DNA of 64,000 bases, taken from Solirubrobacteraceae bacterium. Its GTDB lineage: Bacteria; Actinomycetota; Thermoleophilia; Solirubrobacterales; Solirubrobacteraceae. The notes below the pieces were generated by a model. It did no database searches. It was not told the origin of the DNA and worked only from the letters and a program-made list of their open reading frames with translations. Made by a program: the position numbers and the translations under genes. The stretch spans positions 124,001-188,000 of the forward strand of contig JALNWQ010000008.1 in NCBI GenBank assembly GCA_023230855.1, given 5' to 3'. Shown here piece by piece: positions 1 through 8,078 of the stretch (position 1 is the stretch's first letter; every line of letters begins with the position of its first letter).

Positions 1-276
1 ATCGACGACCAGGGCACGGTCTTCAACCAGGACGTGCTCGGCGCGCTGGAGCTCGGGTTCATGCTCGACTGCTCCGAGGCGATCGTGAAGTCCGCGCTGG
101 AGCGCAAGGAGTCCCGCGGGGCGCACTCGCGCACCGACTACACCGAGCGCAACGACGAGGACTGGCTCTTCCACCTGACCGTCGAGAAGGACGGAGCGGA
201 CGCCGGCGCCGACGCCAAGCTCGGCCAGTCGCCGGTCACCATCACCCAGTGGCAGCCGATGGAGCGGACGTACTGA
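1..276 (+). CDS. sdhA: Succinate dehydrogenase/fumarate reductase flavoprotein subunit, C-terminal fragment
   Basis: The window opens inside this gene; 91 C-terminal residues are visible, ending in a TGA. The segment has the tail typical of SdhA/FrdA: a helix rich in Glu/Ala followed by an R-x-x-x-GAHSRTDY motif (the conserved Arg-rich, substrate-proximal C-terminal helix) and a DEDWLFH strand. The flavoprotein carries covalent FAD and oxidises succinate to fumarate on the cytoplasmic side of the membrane complex. The stop overlaps the next start (TGATG), so it is translationally coupled to sdhB. Only the fragment is seen; the name rests on this tail plus the neighbouring sdhB. Confidence 0.9.
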   Translation: MDDQGTVFNQDVLGALELGFMLDCSEAIVKSALERKESRGAHSRTDYTERNDEDWLFHLTVEKDGADAGADAKLGQSPVTITQWQPMERTY

Positions 277-1460
277 TGTCGAGCACCGAGACCACCAACG
301 ACGGCGCCTCCACCAAGGTGGAGGGCCTGCAGGAGTTCACGCTGCGGCTGCGCCGCTACGACCCCGAGTCGGGCAAGCCGGCGTACTACGAGGAGTTCAC
401 CATCGAGCTGGAGCCGCACCGCTCCGTGCTCGACGGCATCCTCCAGGCGAAGAACGACGAGGACGGCTCGATCGGCATCCGCTGCTCGTGTCGGGCGGCG
501 ATCTGCGGGTCGTGCGGCACCCGGATCAACGACAAGCCGGGCCTGGCCTGCCACACGCACCTCGACGAGGCGCTGAAGCGGTCCAAGGACGGCAAGATCA
601 CCGTCGAGCCGCTCGGCAACATGCCGGTGATCAAGGACCTGATCGTCGACATGGACGCGGTCCACTGGAAGAAGCAGGCGCGGGTCACGCCGTGGCTGCT
701 CCCCTCCGAGCCGCTCCCCGAGCGCGAGCACATCGTCCCGCGCGAGGCGATGGTCGACGTCACGCAGTCGATGGCCTGCATCCAGTGCGGCGCGTGCGTG
801 TCGGACTGCCTGTCGATGGAGATCGACCCGCTGTTCGTCGGCCCGGCCGCCCTGGCCAAGACGTACCGGTTCGTCGGCGACCCGCGCGACGCGCGCCACC
901 AGCAGCGCCTGAACGACCTCGCCCAGGACCCGCACGGCCTGTACGCCTGCACGCACTGCTTCAACTGCATCGAGGCGTGCCCGAAGGGCGTCGCGCCGAT
1001 GAGCCAGATCATGCGCCTGCGCCGGATCGCGTCGCAGGACCATCACATCGTCGACCGCAACAACGGCGAGCGGCACGAGATGGCGATCGTCAACAGCGTG
1101 AAGAAGTACGGCACGCTGAACGAGGCCAACATGATCCCGGACTCCTACGGCGGCAAGCTCCATCCCGCGTCCGCGCGGGCGATGCTCGCGTCGCTGCCGG
1201 TGATCACGAAGGCGCTGCTGCGCCGCAAGGTCACGCCGAAGTCCGCGCTGTTCCACCCCAAGAGCCCCGACCAGGCGCAGATCAAGCGGATCTACCGCGA
1301 GGTCGGCGAGCGCGAGCAGCGCCTCGAGCACAACCTGTACATCACCCAGCCGGACGAGGATCCGGCCGAGATCGCGGCCCACGAGGCCCACGTCGCCGCC
1401 GCGGCGGCCCGGGAGGCGGCCGCGAAGCCGGGTGTCGACCAGACGGGAGCGGGAGCATGA
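276..1460 (+). CDS. sdhB: Succinate dehydrogenase iron-sulfur subunit
   Basis: A 394-residue SdhB. An N-terminal plant-type [2Fe-2S] domain shows CSCRAAICGSCG and a later Cys; the C-terminal part has the two Cys clusters CIQCGACVSDC and CTHCFNCIEACPKG, which bind the [4Fe-4S] and [3Fe-4S] or second cubane cluster. It passes electrons from the flavoprotein to quinone. The protein is much longer than the roughly 240 residues of the E. coli subunit, with about 140 extra C-terminal residues ending in an Ala-rich acidic tail. The ATG at 276 overlaps the sdhA stop, and its own stop overlaps the next ATG (ATGA), so three subunits are made as one coupled operon. Confidence 0.95.
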   Translation: MSSTETTNDGASTKVEGLQEFTLRLRRYDPESGKPAYYEEFTIELEPHRSVLDGILQAKNDEDGSIGIRCSCRAAICGSCGTRINDKPGLACHTHLDEALKRSKDGKITVEPLGNMPVIKDLIVDMDAVHWKKQARVTPWLLPSEPLPEREHIVPREAMVDVTQSMACIQCGACVSDCLSMEIDPLFVGPAALAKTYRFVGDPRDARHQQRLNDLAQDPHGLYACTHCFNCIEACPKGVAPMSQIMRLRRIASQDHHIVDRNNGERHEMAIVNSVKKYGTLNEANMIPDSYGGKLHPASARAMLASLPVITKALLRRKVTPKSALFHPKSPDQAQIKRIYREVGEREQRLEHNLYITQPDEDPAEIAAHEAHVAAAAAREAAAKPGVDQTGAGA

Positions 1461-2380
1461 AGGTCGCCTACTGGCCCGGCTGCGTGAGCCGGGGCTTCAC
1501 CCCCGAGCTGCACGGTGCGATGGCCAAGGTCGCCCCGGCGCTCGGGATCGAGCTCATCGAGCTCAACCGCGCCAACTGCAGCGGCTGCGGCGTCATCGCC
1601 GAGCACAGCCAGGAGCTGGCCGACTCGCTCAACGCCCGCACCTTCGCGCTCGCGCAGAAGGAGATCGAGCAGGGCGCCGACCTCATGATGAACATCTGCT
1701 CGACCTGCCAGGGCGCGCAGAGCGAGTGCCAGGAGCGCCTGGACGCGTCGGCCGCCTACCGCGCCGAGGTGAACAAGCACCTGACGCCCGAGGGCCTGGA
1801 GTACGCCAAGGGGATCGTCAACAAGAACTTCCTCTGGGTGCTCGTCGAGGAGCTCGGGCTCGAGGAGCTCGGCAAGCTCGTCAAGCGGCCGCTGACCGAC
1901 CTGCGGGTCGGGCCGTTCTACGGCTGCTACATCGTCCGCCCCACCGACCGGATCGGGATCGACGACGAGCATCCGCGCGACTCCTACCTGGAGCTCGTCA
2001 TCGAGACGCTCGGCGGCACCGTCGTCGACTACGCCGGCGCGCAGAAGTGCTGCGGGTTCCCGATCTCGCTGATGCAGCCGGACACGTCGTTCAAGATGGC
2101 CGGTCGTCACCTGGGCGACGCCAAGGACGCCGAGGCGGACTGCCTCGTCACCCCCTGCCCGCTCTGCCACCTCAACCTCGACATGCAGCAGCCGGTCGTG
2201 TCGAAGGCCGTCGGCCGCGACCTGCAGATGCCGGTCCTGCACCTGCCGCAGATGGTGGGCCTGGCCCTGGGCATGAGCCCGAAGGAGCTCGGCCTGAGCA
2301 AGCACGTCGTCAAGCCGACGTCGGTCATCGACTGGTCGACCTCGGTCGTCGGCGCGGTCGGGGCCCTGTCGGCCGCCTAG
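1457..2380 (+). CDS. HdrB-like third subunit of succinate dehydrogenase (CCG-domain protein)
   Basis: 307 residues with two cysteine-rich CCG domains of the heterodisulfide reductase subunit B type. The first has a Cys in the WPGC motif, CSGC and CSTC; the second has CYIV, the KCCGFP doublet and CPLC. No transmembrane helix is visible. In class E succinate:quinone reductases and methylmenaquinol:fumarate reductases such a subunit (SdhE/SdhC-type) replaces the haem b membrane anchors and is thought to sit at the membrane surface and reduce quinone. The 4-bp ATGA overlap with sdhB supports membership in that complex. An independent Hdr-like function is less likely in this context. Confidence 0.85.
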   Translation: MKVAYWPGCVSRGFTPELHGAMAKVAPALGIELIELNRANCSGCGVIAEHSQELADSLNARTFALAQKEIEQGADLMMNICSTCQGAQSECQERLDASAAYRAEVNKHLTPEGLEYAKGIVNKNFLWVLVEELGLEELGKLVKRPLTDLRVGPFYGCYIVRPTDRIGIDDEHPRDSYLELVIETLGGTVVDYAGAQKCCGFPISLMQPDTSFKMAGRHLGDAKDAEADCLVTPCPLCHLNLDMQQPVVSKAVGRDLQMPVLHLPQMVGLALGMSPKELGLSKHVVKPTSVIDWSTSVVGAVGALSAA

Positions 2381-2415
2381 CGCCGCCCCGGGCCGCCCGG
2401 CCCGGACCCTCGCTC

Positions 2416-2441
2416 GACGGGCGCCCCCAGGGGCGCCCGTC
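2416..2441. terminator. Hairpin terminator after the sdh operon
   Basis: A perfect 12-bp inverted repeat (GACGGGCGCCCC and its complement) with a 2-base centre lies 35 bp after the sdh stop codon. There is no T tract, as usual in very GC-rich actinobacteria. Confidence 0.65.
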
Positions 2442-2492
2442 GTCGTCGTGGGCGGCGCGTCCCGGTCGTGGACGGGGCCGCCGCCACGTCGG

Positions 2493-2498
2493 TAGGGT
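2493..2498 (+). promoter_or_regulatory. -10 box (TAGGGT) for a leaderless start
   Basis: TAGGGT ends 7 bases before the GTG at 2506, the spacing seen at many genes in this window. It is one reason to accept the small downstream CDS. Confidence 0.5.
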
Positions 2499-2505
2499 CC
2501 GGTCG

Positions 2506-2907
2506 GTGCTCTTCGGTGAACCAGCCTCGACGGGATCTCCCCGGCCGTCCGCGACCGGCGTCCCGACCGACGGCGCCGACCGGGCCGACCGACCGCGGCG
2601 CGACGGGACCGCCGTCGCCGGCATCGTGACCGGCCCCCCGCGCCCCCTCGTCCCGGACAGCCTGCGGGCCGACCGCGGCGGTGGAGCCCCGGTGCGGCTG
2701 CCCGCCGACGCGCAGGCGCGGTTCGACGCGGCGCGGGACCGGCTGCGCGACGCGCGCGCGACGCGCACCGCCGACGACCTGACCGTCGACGACGCGCCCA
2801 CGCCGGCCGCCGAGATCGACGCCGCCCGGGCCCGGATCGACGCGGCCCGCACCCGGTTGAGCGACCGTCCGCGGCGTCGCTCCGCCGGGCGGCCGCCGCG
2901 CACCTGA
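2506..2907 (+). CDS. Small hypothetical protein, Ala/Arg/Asp-rich
   Basis: A 133-residue reading frame of unknown function. The N-terminal 60 residues look disordered (Pro, Arg, Asp, Gly); residues about 68-125 form an amphipathic region in which the pattern 'DAARDRLRDAR' and 'DAARARIDAARTRL' recurs, suggesting two helices or a short coiled coil. The tail is very basic. No signal peptide or membrane segment is seen and I do not recognise a family. Support for coding comes from the GTG placed 7 bases after a TAGGGT box and the regular helical pattern. Its stop lies 17 bp from the convergent gene end at 2925. It could be a chance frame in GC-rich DNA. Confidence 0.45.
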   Translation: MLFGEPASTGSPRPSATGVPTDGADRADRPRRDGTAVAGIVTGPPRPLVPDSLRADRGGGAPVRLPADAQARFDAARDRLRDARATRTADDLTVDDAPTPAAEIDAARARIDAARTRLSDRPRRRSAGRPPRT

Positions 2908-2924
2908 TCGCGCCGGCCGGGTCG

Positions 2925-3842
2925 TCAGGGCGCGAGGCCCTCGGCGGTCAGTGCGTCGAGCTGGTCCTGCACCGGGCCGTAGAGATCGAGCGGCACCGAC
3001 ACCAGCGGCGTCGGGTGGCGCACGCCCAGGCGGACCGCGAACGGCGCGAGCACCCGGGCCGGCAGGGTCCGCACCGACGCGAGGATGAGCCGGCGGACGT
3101 GGCGTGGCAGGCCGGTGCGCATCCCCAGCACGTCGGCGAGCAGCGGGTCGGACCGCCACAGGCGGCGCGGCCCGTCGCCCCTGACCGCCACCGGCCCGCG
3201 GGTGACCGCGGCGTCCACCCTCCCCCGCTCCAGCGCCTCGAGCGCGTCGGCGTCGGTCGCGGTGCGGACCGTGCGGACGTCGTCCCCCGGTCGCAGCCCC
3301 GCCGCCATGAGCGCGGTGCGCGGCTCCACGTCGCCGCCGACGGTCAGGCGGGGGCCCAGCGCCAGGCGCCGCCCGCGTAGGTCGGCGAGCGTGCGGGCGT
3401 CGTCGCCGCGCCGCACCCAGATCTGGGACCGCGCGCCGCGGGCCGGCAGGTCGAGGCCGGTGGCGTAGGCGCCGACGGTGTTGATCGACGCGACCCGGTC
3501 GACGACGACGAGCGCCGCCGGATCGAGCTGCGCCAGGTCGATCCGCTGCAGCGCGACGTCGGCCACCAGGTCCTCCTGGCGCTCCCGCACGACGACCTGG
3601 ACCGGGCAGGCCAGGAGGTCCGCCAGCGTCGACCCGATCTCGTCGGCGGCCAGCCGGCCACGGGTGTCGCCGACCGGCAGCGCGAACCCCAACCGCACCG
3701 CGGTCTGCCCGCAGGACCCGCCCGCGAACCGCGGGCGGTCCTCGTCGTCGCCGGCGCCGCCCGCGGTCGCCGCCAACGTCGTGGCGACGGCCACGCCGAC
3801 GAGGGCGACGAACGCGGCGGCGCGGGCGCGAAGAGCGAGCAT
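2925..3842 (-). CDS. PhnD-like periplasmic substrate-binding protein
   Basis: 305 residues. The ATG at 3842 gives an N-terminal hydrophobic signal segment (residues 4-27, Ala/Val-rich) followed by an acidic spacer and a Cys-containing start of the mature domain. The body follows the type 2 periplasmic-binding fold of the phosphate/phosphite/phosphonate (PhnD) family: 'RLGFALPVGD' near residue 48, a central 'LADLRGRRLALGP' segment matching the family's 'DLKGKRVAFG', and 'VDAAVT' near the end of the second lobe. No ABC permease or ATPase lies nearby, so it is an orphan binding protein and the ligand is unknown. It may be a sensor or serve a remote transporter. Confidence 0.7.
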   Translation of the reverse strand: MLALRARAAAFVALVGVAVATTLAATAGGAGDDEDRPRFAGGSCGQTAVRLGFALPVGDTRGRLAADEIGSTLADLLACPVQVVVRERQEDLVADVALQRIDLAQLDPAALVVVDRVASINTVGAYATGLDLPARGARSQIWVRRGDDARTLADLRGRRLALGPRLTVGGDVEPRTALMAAGLRPGDDVRTVRTATDADALEALERGRVDAAVTRGPVAVRGDGPRRLWRSDPLLADVLGMRTGLPRHVRRLILASVRTLPARVLAPFAVRLGVRHPTPLVSVPLDLYGPVQDQLDALTAEGLAP

Positions 3843-3891
3843 CGGTACCGCGGAAGAGTGCCGGACCGCGGCCCGCGACGTCAGCCGGCGG

Positions 3892-4605
3892 TCAGCGGTC
3901 GACCGGGACCGCCGGTCCGAGGGTCGTCTCGAACCGCTCGAGCACCACCCCGACGCAGCGGCCGTCCGGCACCGTCGAGCGCAGCTCGTCGCCGCCGTGG
4001 ACCTCGACCCGGACGATCGCCGGACGCATGCGCATGCGCACCCGGCCCATCCGGGTGCGGTGCACGGCCCCGAAGCCGTCGAGCTGCTCGAGCATCGCGC
4101 CGGCGCCCGACCACGGCAGCGCCGGACCGAACGCACGGACGCGGGCGCGGACCTGCCACCCGTCGCCGCGGGCGGTCATGTCGGCGCCCGGGTCGCCGTG
4201 GAACTCCGCCAGGCCCTTGGGCAGCAGCCAGTTGGACCGGCCTCCGAGCACGCTCGGCGCGGAGTCGACCACGATGAACGGGACGTGCCCGACCACGCCG
4301 CGACCGCGACGGACGGCGATCGCCCCGATGATCTCGTCGTAGGACCCGACCGGCGTGCTCTCGTAGCGGATGAACGCGCCGACCCGGCCGACGGTCCGTC
4401 CCCCACGGCGGATCGCGGGCGGCACGAGGTCCCGGGCGCCGCGACCCGACCGTCCCCACCACATGACCGAGCGTGCGCGCAGCTCCCACGGGGCCGGCGC
4501 GGGCTCCTCGGGCAACGCGGCGAGCAGCTCGTCGGTGAGCGCCGACTCGGGGATCGACGGGATCGCGATCCGCTCGCGGTCGGTCGGGGTCGGGGTCGGG
4601 GTCAT
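3892..4605 (-). CDS. Acetoacetate decarboxylase-like family protein
   Basis: 237 residues. The middle contains 'YDEIIGAIAVRRG', 'HVPFIVVDSAPSVLGGR' and 'NWLLPKGLAEFHGD', which correspond to the ADC-fold core where acetoacetate decarboxylases have Y-x-E, the G-R-E and the G-F-P-K-K-L-A motifs. The single Lys in 'LLPKG' would be at the Schiff-base position, but the flanking second Lys is missing, so decarboxylase activity is uncertain. No signal peptide is seen. It starts 96 bp from the divergent enoyl-CoA hydratase gene and shares that intergenic region. The residues around 4650-4655 (TAAGAT on the minus strand) could be its -10 box. The substrate cannot be deduced. Confidence 0.6.
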   Translation of the reverse strand: MTPTPTPTDRERIAIPSIPESALTDELLAALPEEPAPAPWELRARSVMWWGRSGRGARDLVPPAIRRGGRTVGRVGAFIRYESTPVGSYDEIIGAIAVRRGRGVVGHVPFIVVDSAPSVLGGRSNWLLPKGLAEFHGDPGADMTARGDGWQVRARVRAFGPALPWSGAGAMLEQLDGFGAVHRTRMGRVRMRMRPAIVRVEVHGGDELRSTVPDGRCVGVVLERFETTLGPAVPVDR

Positions 4606-4688
4606 GGTAGGCCTCGCGATCGTCGGACCGCCAGAAAGTTGACGGCCGCGTCATCTTATCCGGGATCCGGTGTCGGGACGAGCCGGAA

Positions 4689-4694
4689 TAGGGT
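4689..4694 (+). promoter_or_regulatory. -10 box (TAGGGT) of the enoyl-CoA hydratase gene
   Basis: TAGGGT lies 7 bases upstream of the ATG at 4702 with no Shine-Dalgarno sequence between them, which suggests a leaderless transcript. Confidence 0.55.
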
Positions 4695-4701
4695 GCGGGG
4701 C

Positions 4702-5499
4702 ATGAGCACCGACGCGCCCGGCGAGCCGATCCTCCTGGAGGTCGCCGACGGCATCGCCCGCCTGACCCTCGACCGGCCCGACGCCGGCAACGCGATCGAC
4801 CCGCCGTGGGCGTCGACGCTGCGCCGGCACGCCGAGGCGCTCGCGGCCCGCGACGACGTCCGCGTCGTGCTCCTCACCGCCCGCGGACGCGCGTTCTGCG
4901 TCGGCGGCGCGCTCGGGTACTTCGCGGAGTCCGGGGACGGCGTCGGCGACGCGCTCCACGCCCTCGCGTCGGAGCTCCACGCCGGGATCCTCGCGCTGCA
5001 GGCGCTCGACGCGCCGCTCGTCGTCGCCGTCGGCGGGGCCGCGGCCGGGGCGGGCCTGAGCCTCGTCGCCGCCGCCGACCTCGTCGTCGCGTCGCCCGCG
5101 GCGAAGTTCGCCGCCGCGTACACCGGCGCGGGCCTGTCGCCCGACGGTGGCCAGTCGTGGTTCCTCCCCCGGGTCGTGGGCCTGCGGCGCGCCACCGAGA
5201 TGCTCCTCACCAACCGCCGGCTCGGCGCGGACGAGGCGCTGGAGTGGGGCCTCGTCAACCGCGTCGTGCCCGCAGACGAGCTCGACGCCGCCGCCGGGGA
5301 GCTCGCCCGCACGCTGGCGGCGGGGCCGACCGCCGCGTACGGCGCGACGCGGCGGCTGCTGCGCGACGGGGCGGCCGCCCGGGTCGCCGACCAGCTGGAT
5401 GCCGAGGCCGACGCGATCGCCGCCAACGGCGCGCACCCCGACGGCCGCGAGGGCGTGGCGGCGTTCCTCGCCAAGCGCGCGCCGACGTTCCGCGGCTGA
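4702..5499 (+). CDS. Enoyl-CoA hydratase/isomerase family protein
   Basis: 265 residues of the crotonase fold. Diagnostic segments are 'RLTLDRPDAGNAID' at the N-terminus, the oxyanion-hole region 'GRAFCVGGALGYF', 'GGAAAGAGLSLVAAADLVVAS' and 'AAYTGAGLSPDGGQSWFLPRVVG'. In the last segment the usual catalytic Glu of hydratases is replaced by Asp-Gly (SPDGG), a pattern common in enoyl-CoA isomerases and PaaG-like enzymes, so isomerase or another crotonase activity is possible. It acts on acyl-CoA thioesters in the cytoplasm. The ATG at 4702 follows a -10-like box. It is monocistronic, with a hairpin just after the stop. Confidence 0.88.
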   Translation: MSTDAPGEPILLEVADGIARLTLDRPDAGNAIDPPWASTLRRHAEALAARDDVRVVLLTARGRAFCVGGALGYFAESGDGVGDALHALASELHAGILALQALDAPLVVAVGGAAAGAGLSLVAAADLVVASPAAKFAAAYTGAGLSPDGGQSWFLPRVVGLRRATEMLLTNRRLGADEALEWGLVNRVVPADELDAAAGELARTLAAGPTAAYGATRRLLRDGAAARVADQLDAEADAIAANGAHPDGREGVAAFLAKRAPTFRG

Positions 5500-5509
5500 C
5501 CACGCGGCC

Positions 5510-5540
5510 GAGCCCCGCCGACGCCCCGGTCGCGGGGCTC
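5510..5540. terminator. Hairpin after the enoyl-CoA hydratase gene
   Basis: GAGCCCCGC and its exact complement GCGGGGCTC are separated by 13 bases, starting 11 bp after the stop codon. There is no T tract. Confidence 0.5.
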
Positions 5541-5632
5541 CGCCGCCGGACCGGTGCGGTCGCCCGTGGCGTCCCGCGCGGCGACCCTCCGTCCGGGCCA
5601 CGCGCCGATCGCGATGCGCGATGATCCGGCGC

Positions 5633-6616
5633 ATGCGCGCGATCCACATCACCGACCTGACCGGGCCCGAGGACGCGGTCCGTCTCGTCGACGTCCCGGA
5701 GCCGGGGCCCCGCGACGGGGTGCTCGGCGGGGAGGGCGTGGTCATCGACGTCAAGGCCGCCGGGGTGTCGTTCCCCGAGCTGCTGCAGACCCGCGGCATG
5801 TACCAGATGAAGCCGCCGCTGCCGTTCATCCCCGGCAGCGAGGTGGCCGGGGTGGTGCGCAGCGCCCCCGACGGCGCGACGGTCCGTCCCGGCGACCGCG
5901 TCGCCGCGTTCTGCCTGCTCGGCGGATGGGCCGAGACGGCCGTCGCGTCGCCGGAGTGGACGTTCCCGTTGTCGGACGCCCTCGACGACGCGCAGGGCGC
6001 CGCGCTCGTCCTCAACTACCACACGGCCTACTTCTGCCTCGTGACCCGCGGCCGGCTGCAGGCCGGCGAGACGGTCCTCGTCCACGGTGCGGCCGGGGGC
6101 GTCGGCACCGCGACGCTGCAGGTCGCCAAGGGCCTGGGGGCCCGCACCGTCGCGTTGGTGTCGTCGGAGGAGAAGGCCCGGGTCGCGCGCGACGCCGGGG
6201 CCGACGACGTCGTGCTGACGAGCGGCCCGTGGAAGGACGAGGTCCGCGAGCTCACCGACGGCGGGGTCGACATGGTCATCGACCCGGTCGGCGGGGACCG
6301 GTTCACCGACAGCCTGCGCTCGCTCGCCCCGGCCGGGCGCGTCGTCGTCGTCGGGTTCGCCGGCGGCGACATCCCGACGGTGAAGGTCAACCGCCTGCTG
6401 CTGGCCAACACCGAGGTCATCGGGGCGGCGTGGGGCGAGTGGGTGCTGCGCGACACGAGCTACGCCCGCAGGATCGGCGACCCGATCGCGGAGCTCGTCG
6501 AGCGCGGCGCGATCCGTCCCCCGATCGGGGCGCGGTTCCCGCTCGAGCGGGTGAGCGACGCGCTGCTCGCCCTCGACCGCCGCGAGGCGGTCGGCAAGGT
6601 CGTGCTCGAGCTCTGA
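5633..6616 (+). CDS. NADPH:quinone oxidoreductase-like MDR family protein
   Basis: 327 residues of the medium-chain dehydrogenase/reductase superfamily, zinc-free quinone reductase branch. The N-terminal GroES-like domain contains 'VDVKAAGVSFPELLQTRGMYQ' and 'PFIPGSEVAGVV'; the Rossmann domain has 'VLVHGAAGGVGTATLQVAKGLGA' for NADPH binding and 'DMVIDPVGGDRF'. No zinc-binding Cys cluster is seen. Such enzymes reduce quinones or enoyl compounds. The ATG at 5633 gives the usual N-terminus; an in-frame ATG at 5621 adds four residues. It is followed by a hairpin and a convergent gene. Confidence 0.88.
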   Translation: MRAIHITDLTGPEDAVRLVDVPEPGPRDGVLGGEGVVIDVKAAGVSFPELLQTRGMYQMKPPLPFIPGSEVAGVVRSAPDGATVRPGDRVAAFCLLGGWAETAVASPEWTFPLSDALDDAQGAALVLNYHTAYFCLVTRGRLQAGETVLVHGAAGGVGTATLQVAKGLGARTVALVSSEEKARVARDAGADDVVLTSGPWKDEVRELTDGGVDMVIDPVGGDRFTDSLRSLAPAGRVVVVGFAGGDIPTVKVNRLLLANTEVIGAAWGEWVLRDTSYARRIGDPIAELVERGAIRPPIGARFPLERVSDALLALDRREAVGKVVLEL

Positions 6617-6625
6617 CCGGTCGCC

Positions 6626-6647
6626 GCGGGCCCCACCCGGGGCCCGC
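6626..6647. terminator. Hairpin between convergent genes
   Basis: GCGGGCCCC and its complement with a 4-base loop lie between two convergent stop codons, so it could terminate both transcripts. Confidence 0.6.
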
Positions 6648-6674
6648 ACGCCGCCCGCCATCGCGCGACCGTCC

Positions 6675-8078
6675 TCAGCCGCGGCTGCGACGCACCGTCG
6701 CCGTCGCCCGCGGCTTCGTCGTGCGCAGGCGGCCGGCGCGCCGCGTCTGGCCACGGACGACGATCCGGTGGCGCACGCCGGCCGGGAGCGCGCGCCGCAA
6801 CGTCATCCGCCACGACGTCGTGCCCCGGGCCCGGCGGGCGCCGCGCGGCCGCGCGCAGGACGTCCGCTTGCCGTAGCGGGCGCCGACGAGCCAGCGGCAG
6901 CGTCCGCGCTCGACGCGGGCGACCGCGACGACGATCCGCGACGTCGTCGCGCGCCCGTCGACGCACGCCGAGCCCTCGCTCGTGCCGCGGAGCGTCCGGC
7001 CGCCGCGGCGGAGCGTGCGCAACGACGACGCCCTGATCGCCGGCTGCGGGTCGCGGGCGTCGATGCACCCCGCCTTCGGGTCGACGACGCGCATCGCCCG
7101 GTCGTGCGCGGCGCCCTGGGCCGCACGGGCGGCCTTGAGCGTGCGGTACGGGCCCTGGACGGCGATCCCGGCCCGCGACGCGACCTCGGGCCGGTCGGTG
7201 CCGACGCGCACCCACAGCGTCGTGCGGCGCTTGACCTTCACCGCCGTGGCGATGATCTCGCCCGTCCCGTCGTCGGCGCAGTCGATCGCGTTGCCGCCCC
7301 GCGGGGCTCCCGAGAACGCGGTGATCGTCGACGCCTCGCCCCCGGCGGTCGCCAGGGCGTAGCCGCCCTTGCGCGGCAGCGTCACGCGACGCCACACGCC
7401 GGCGTGCGACTGGCAGCGGGGCTGTGCCGGGTCGCCGGGCATGAGCAGCGCGCCGCGGAGCGGCACGGCGGCCCCGCGCCCGACGCGGATCCGGGGCGCC
7501 TCCCCGGGATCCTGCCCCGCGGGGGCGTCGCGGGTCGGCAGCGCCGTCTCGCTGAGCGCCGCGACGACCGGCGCCGGGGCGTCCCCGTCGCGCCAGCCGA
7601 CCTGGACGAGGACGTCCCGGCCGGGACCGACGACGACGCTCACCGCGGCGGCCTCGTCGCCACGGCTGCCGTCGCCGGCGGTCTCGCGGCCCGAGCACGC
7701 CGACGGCTCGTCGAGCGACCGTCCCTCGGCGGGCTGGACGAACGCCGCGAGGTCCGGCACGCTCGTCGACCCCTCCTGCGGCGCGGCCTCGACCGTCACG
7801 CGGCGCGTCTGCGGCGCGGCGGGCACGATCGCCCACGCGGTCCGCGCGAAGCTCGCGTCGCCGAGGCAGCGCGGCACCCCGGCGTCCGCGGTGGCGCCGT
7901 CCAGGGCGAACGTCCGCTGCCCGTCGGTGATGACCCCGTTCTCGGCGGTCGCGATCTCGAAGGTCAACGGGGCGGTCGGGGCGTCGCCGGGCACGGCGGC
8001 CCCCGCGGTCGCGGCGGTCGTCGCCAGGCCGAGGGCGGCCAGGGCGATCGCGGTCGTCGTCCGGAGCGGTCGGGACAT
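6675..8078 (-). CDS. Secreted hypothetical protein with repeated beta-rich domains
   Basis: 467 residues. A Sec-type signal peptide is evident: Arg at residues 3 and 6, then the hydrophobic stretch 'TAIALAALGLATTAATAGAA' ending in an Ala-x-Ala cleavage site near residue 27. The mature protein has several Cys residues at regular spacing, beta-strand-like segments and a very basic C-terminal part ending in Arg/Thr-rich residues, a style shared by other exported proteins in this window. I recognise no family. The ATG at 8078 overlaps the stop of the upstream phosphatase gene by one base, so it is the third gene of the PhoD operon and probably works with those phosphatases outside the cell. Confidence 0.75.
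   Translation of the reverse strand: MSRPLRTTTAIALAALGLATTAATAGAAVPGDAPTAPLTFEIATAENGVITDGQRTFALDGATADAGVPRCLGDASFARTAWAIVPAAPQTRRVTVEAAPQEGSTSVPDLAAFVQPAEGRSLDEPSACSGRETAGDGSRGDEAAAVSVVVGPGRDVLVQVGWRDGDAPAPVVAALSETALPTRDAPAGQDPGEAPRIRVGRGAAVPLRGALLMPGDPAQPRCQSHAGVWRRVTLPRKGGYALATAGGEASTITAFSGAPRGGNAIDCADDGTGEIIATAVKVKRRTTLWVRVGTDRPEVASRAGIAVQGPYRTLKAARAAQGAAHDRAMRVVDPKAGCIDARDPQPAIRASSLRTLRRGGRTLRGTSEGSACVDGRATTSRIVVAVARVERGRCRWLVGARYGKRTSCARPRGARRARGTTSWRMTLRRALPAGVRHRIVVRGQTRRAGRLRTTKPRATATVRRSRG

Noticed and set aside
2377..3159. A 260-residue minus-strand frame overlapping the PhnD-like gene end and the small hypothetical gene
   Set aside because: Arg/Pro/Gly-rich with no motif; it overlaps better-supported genes and has no promoter-like box.
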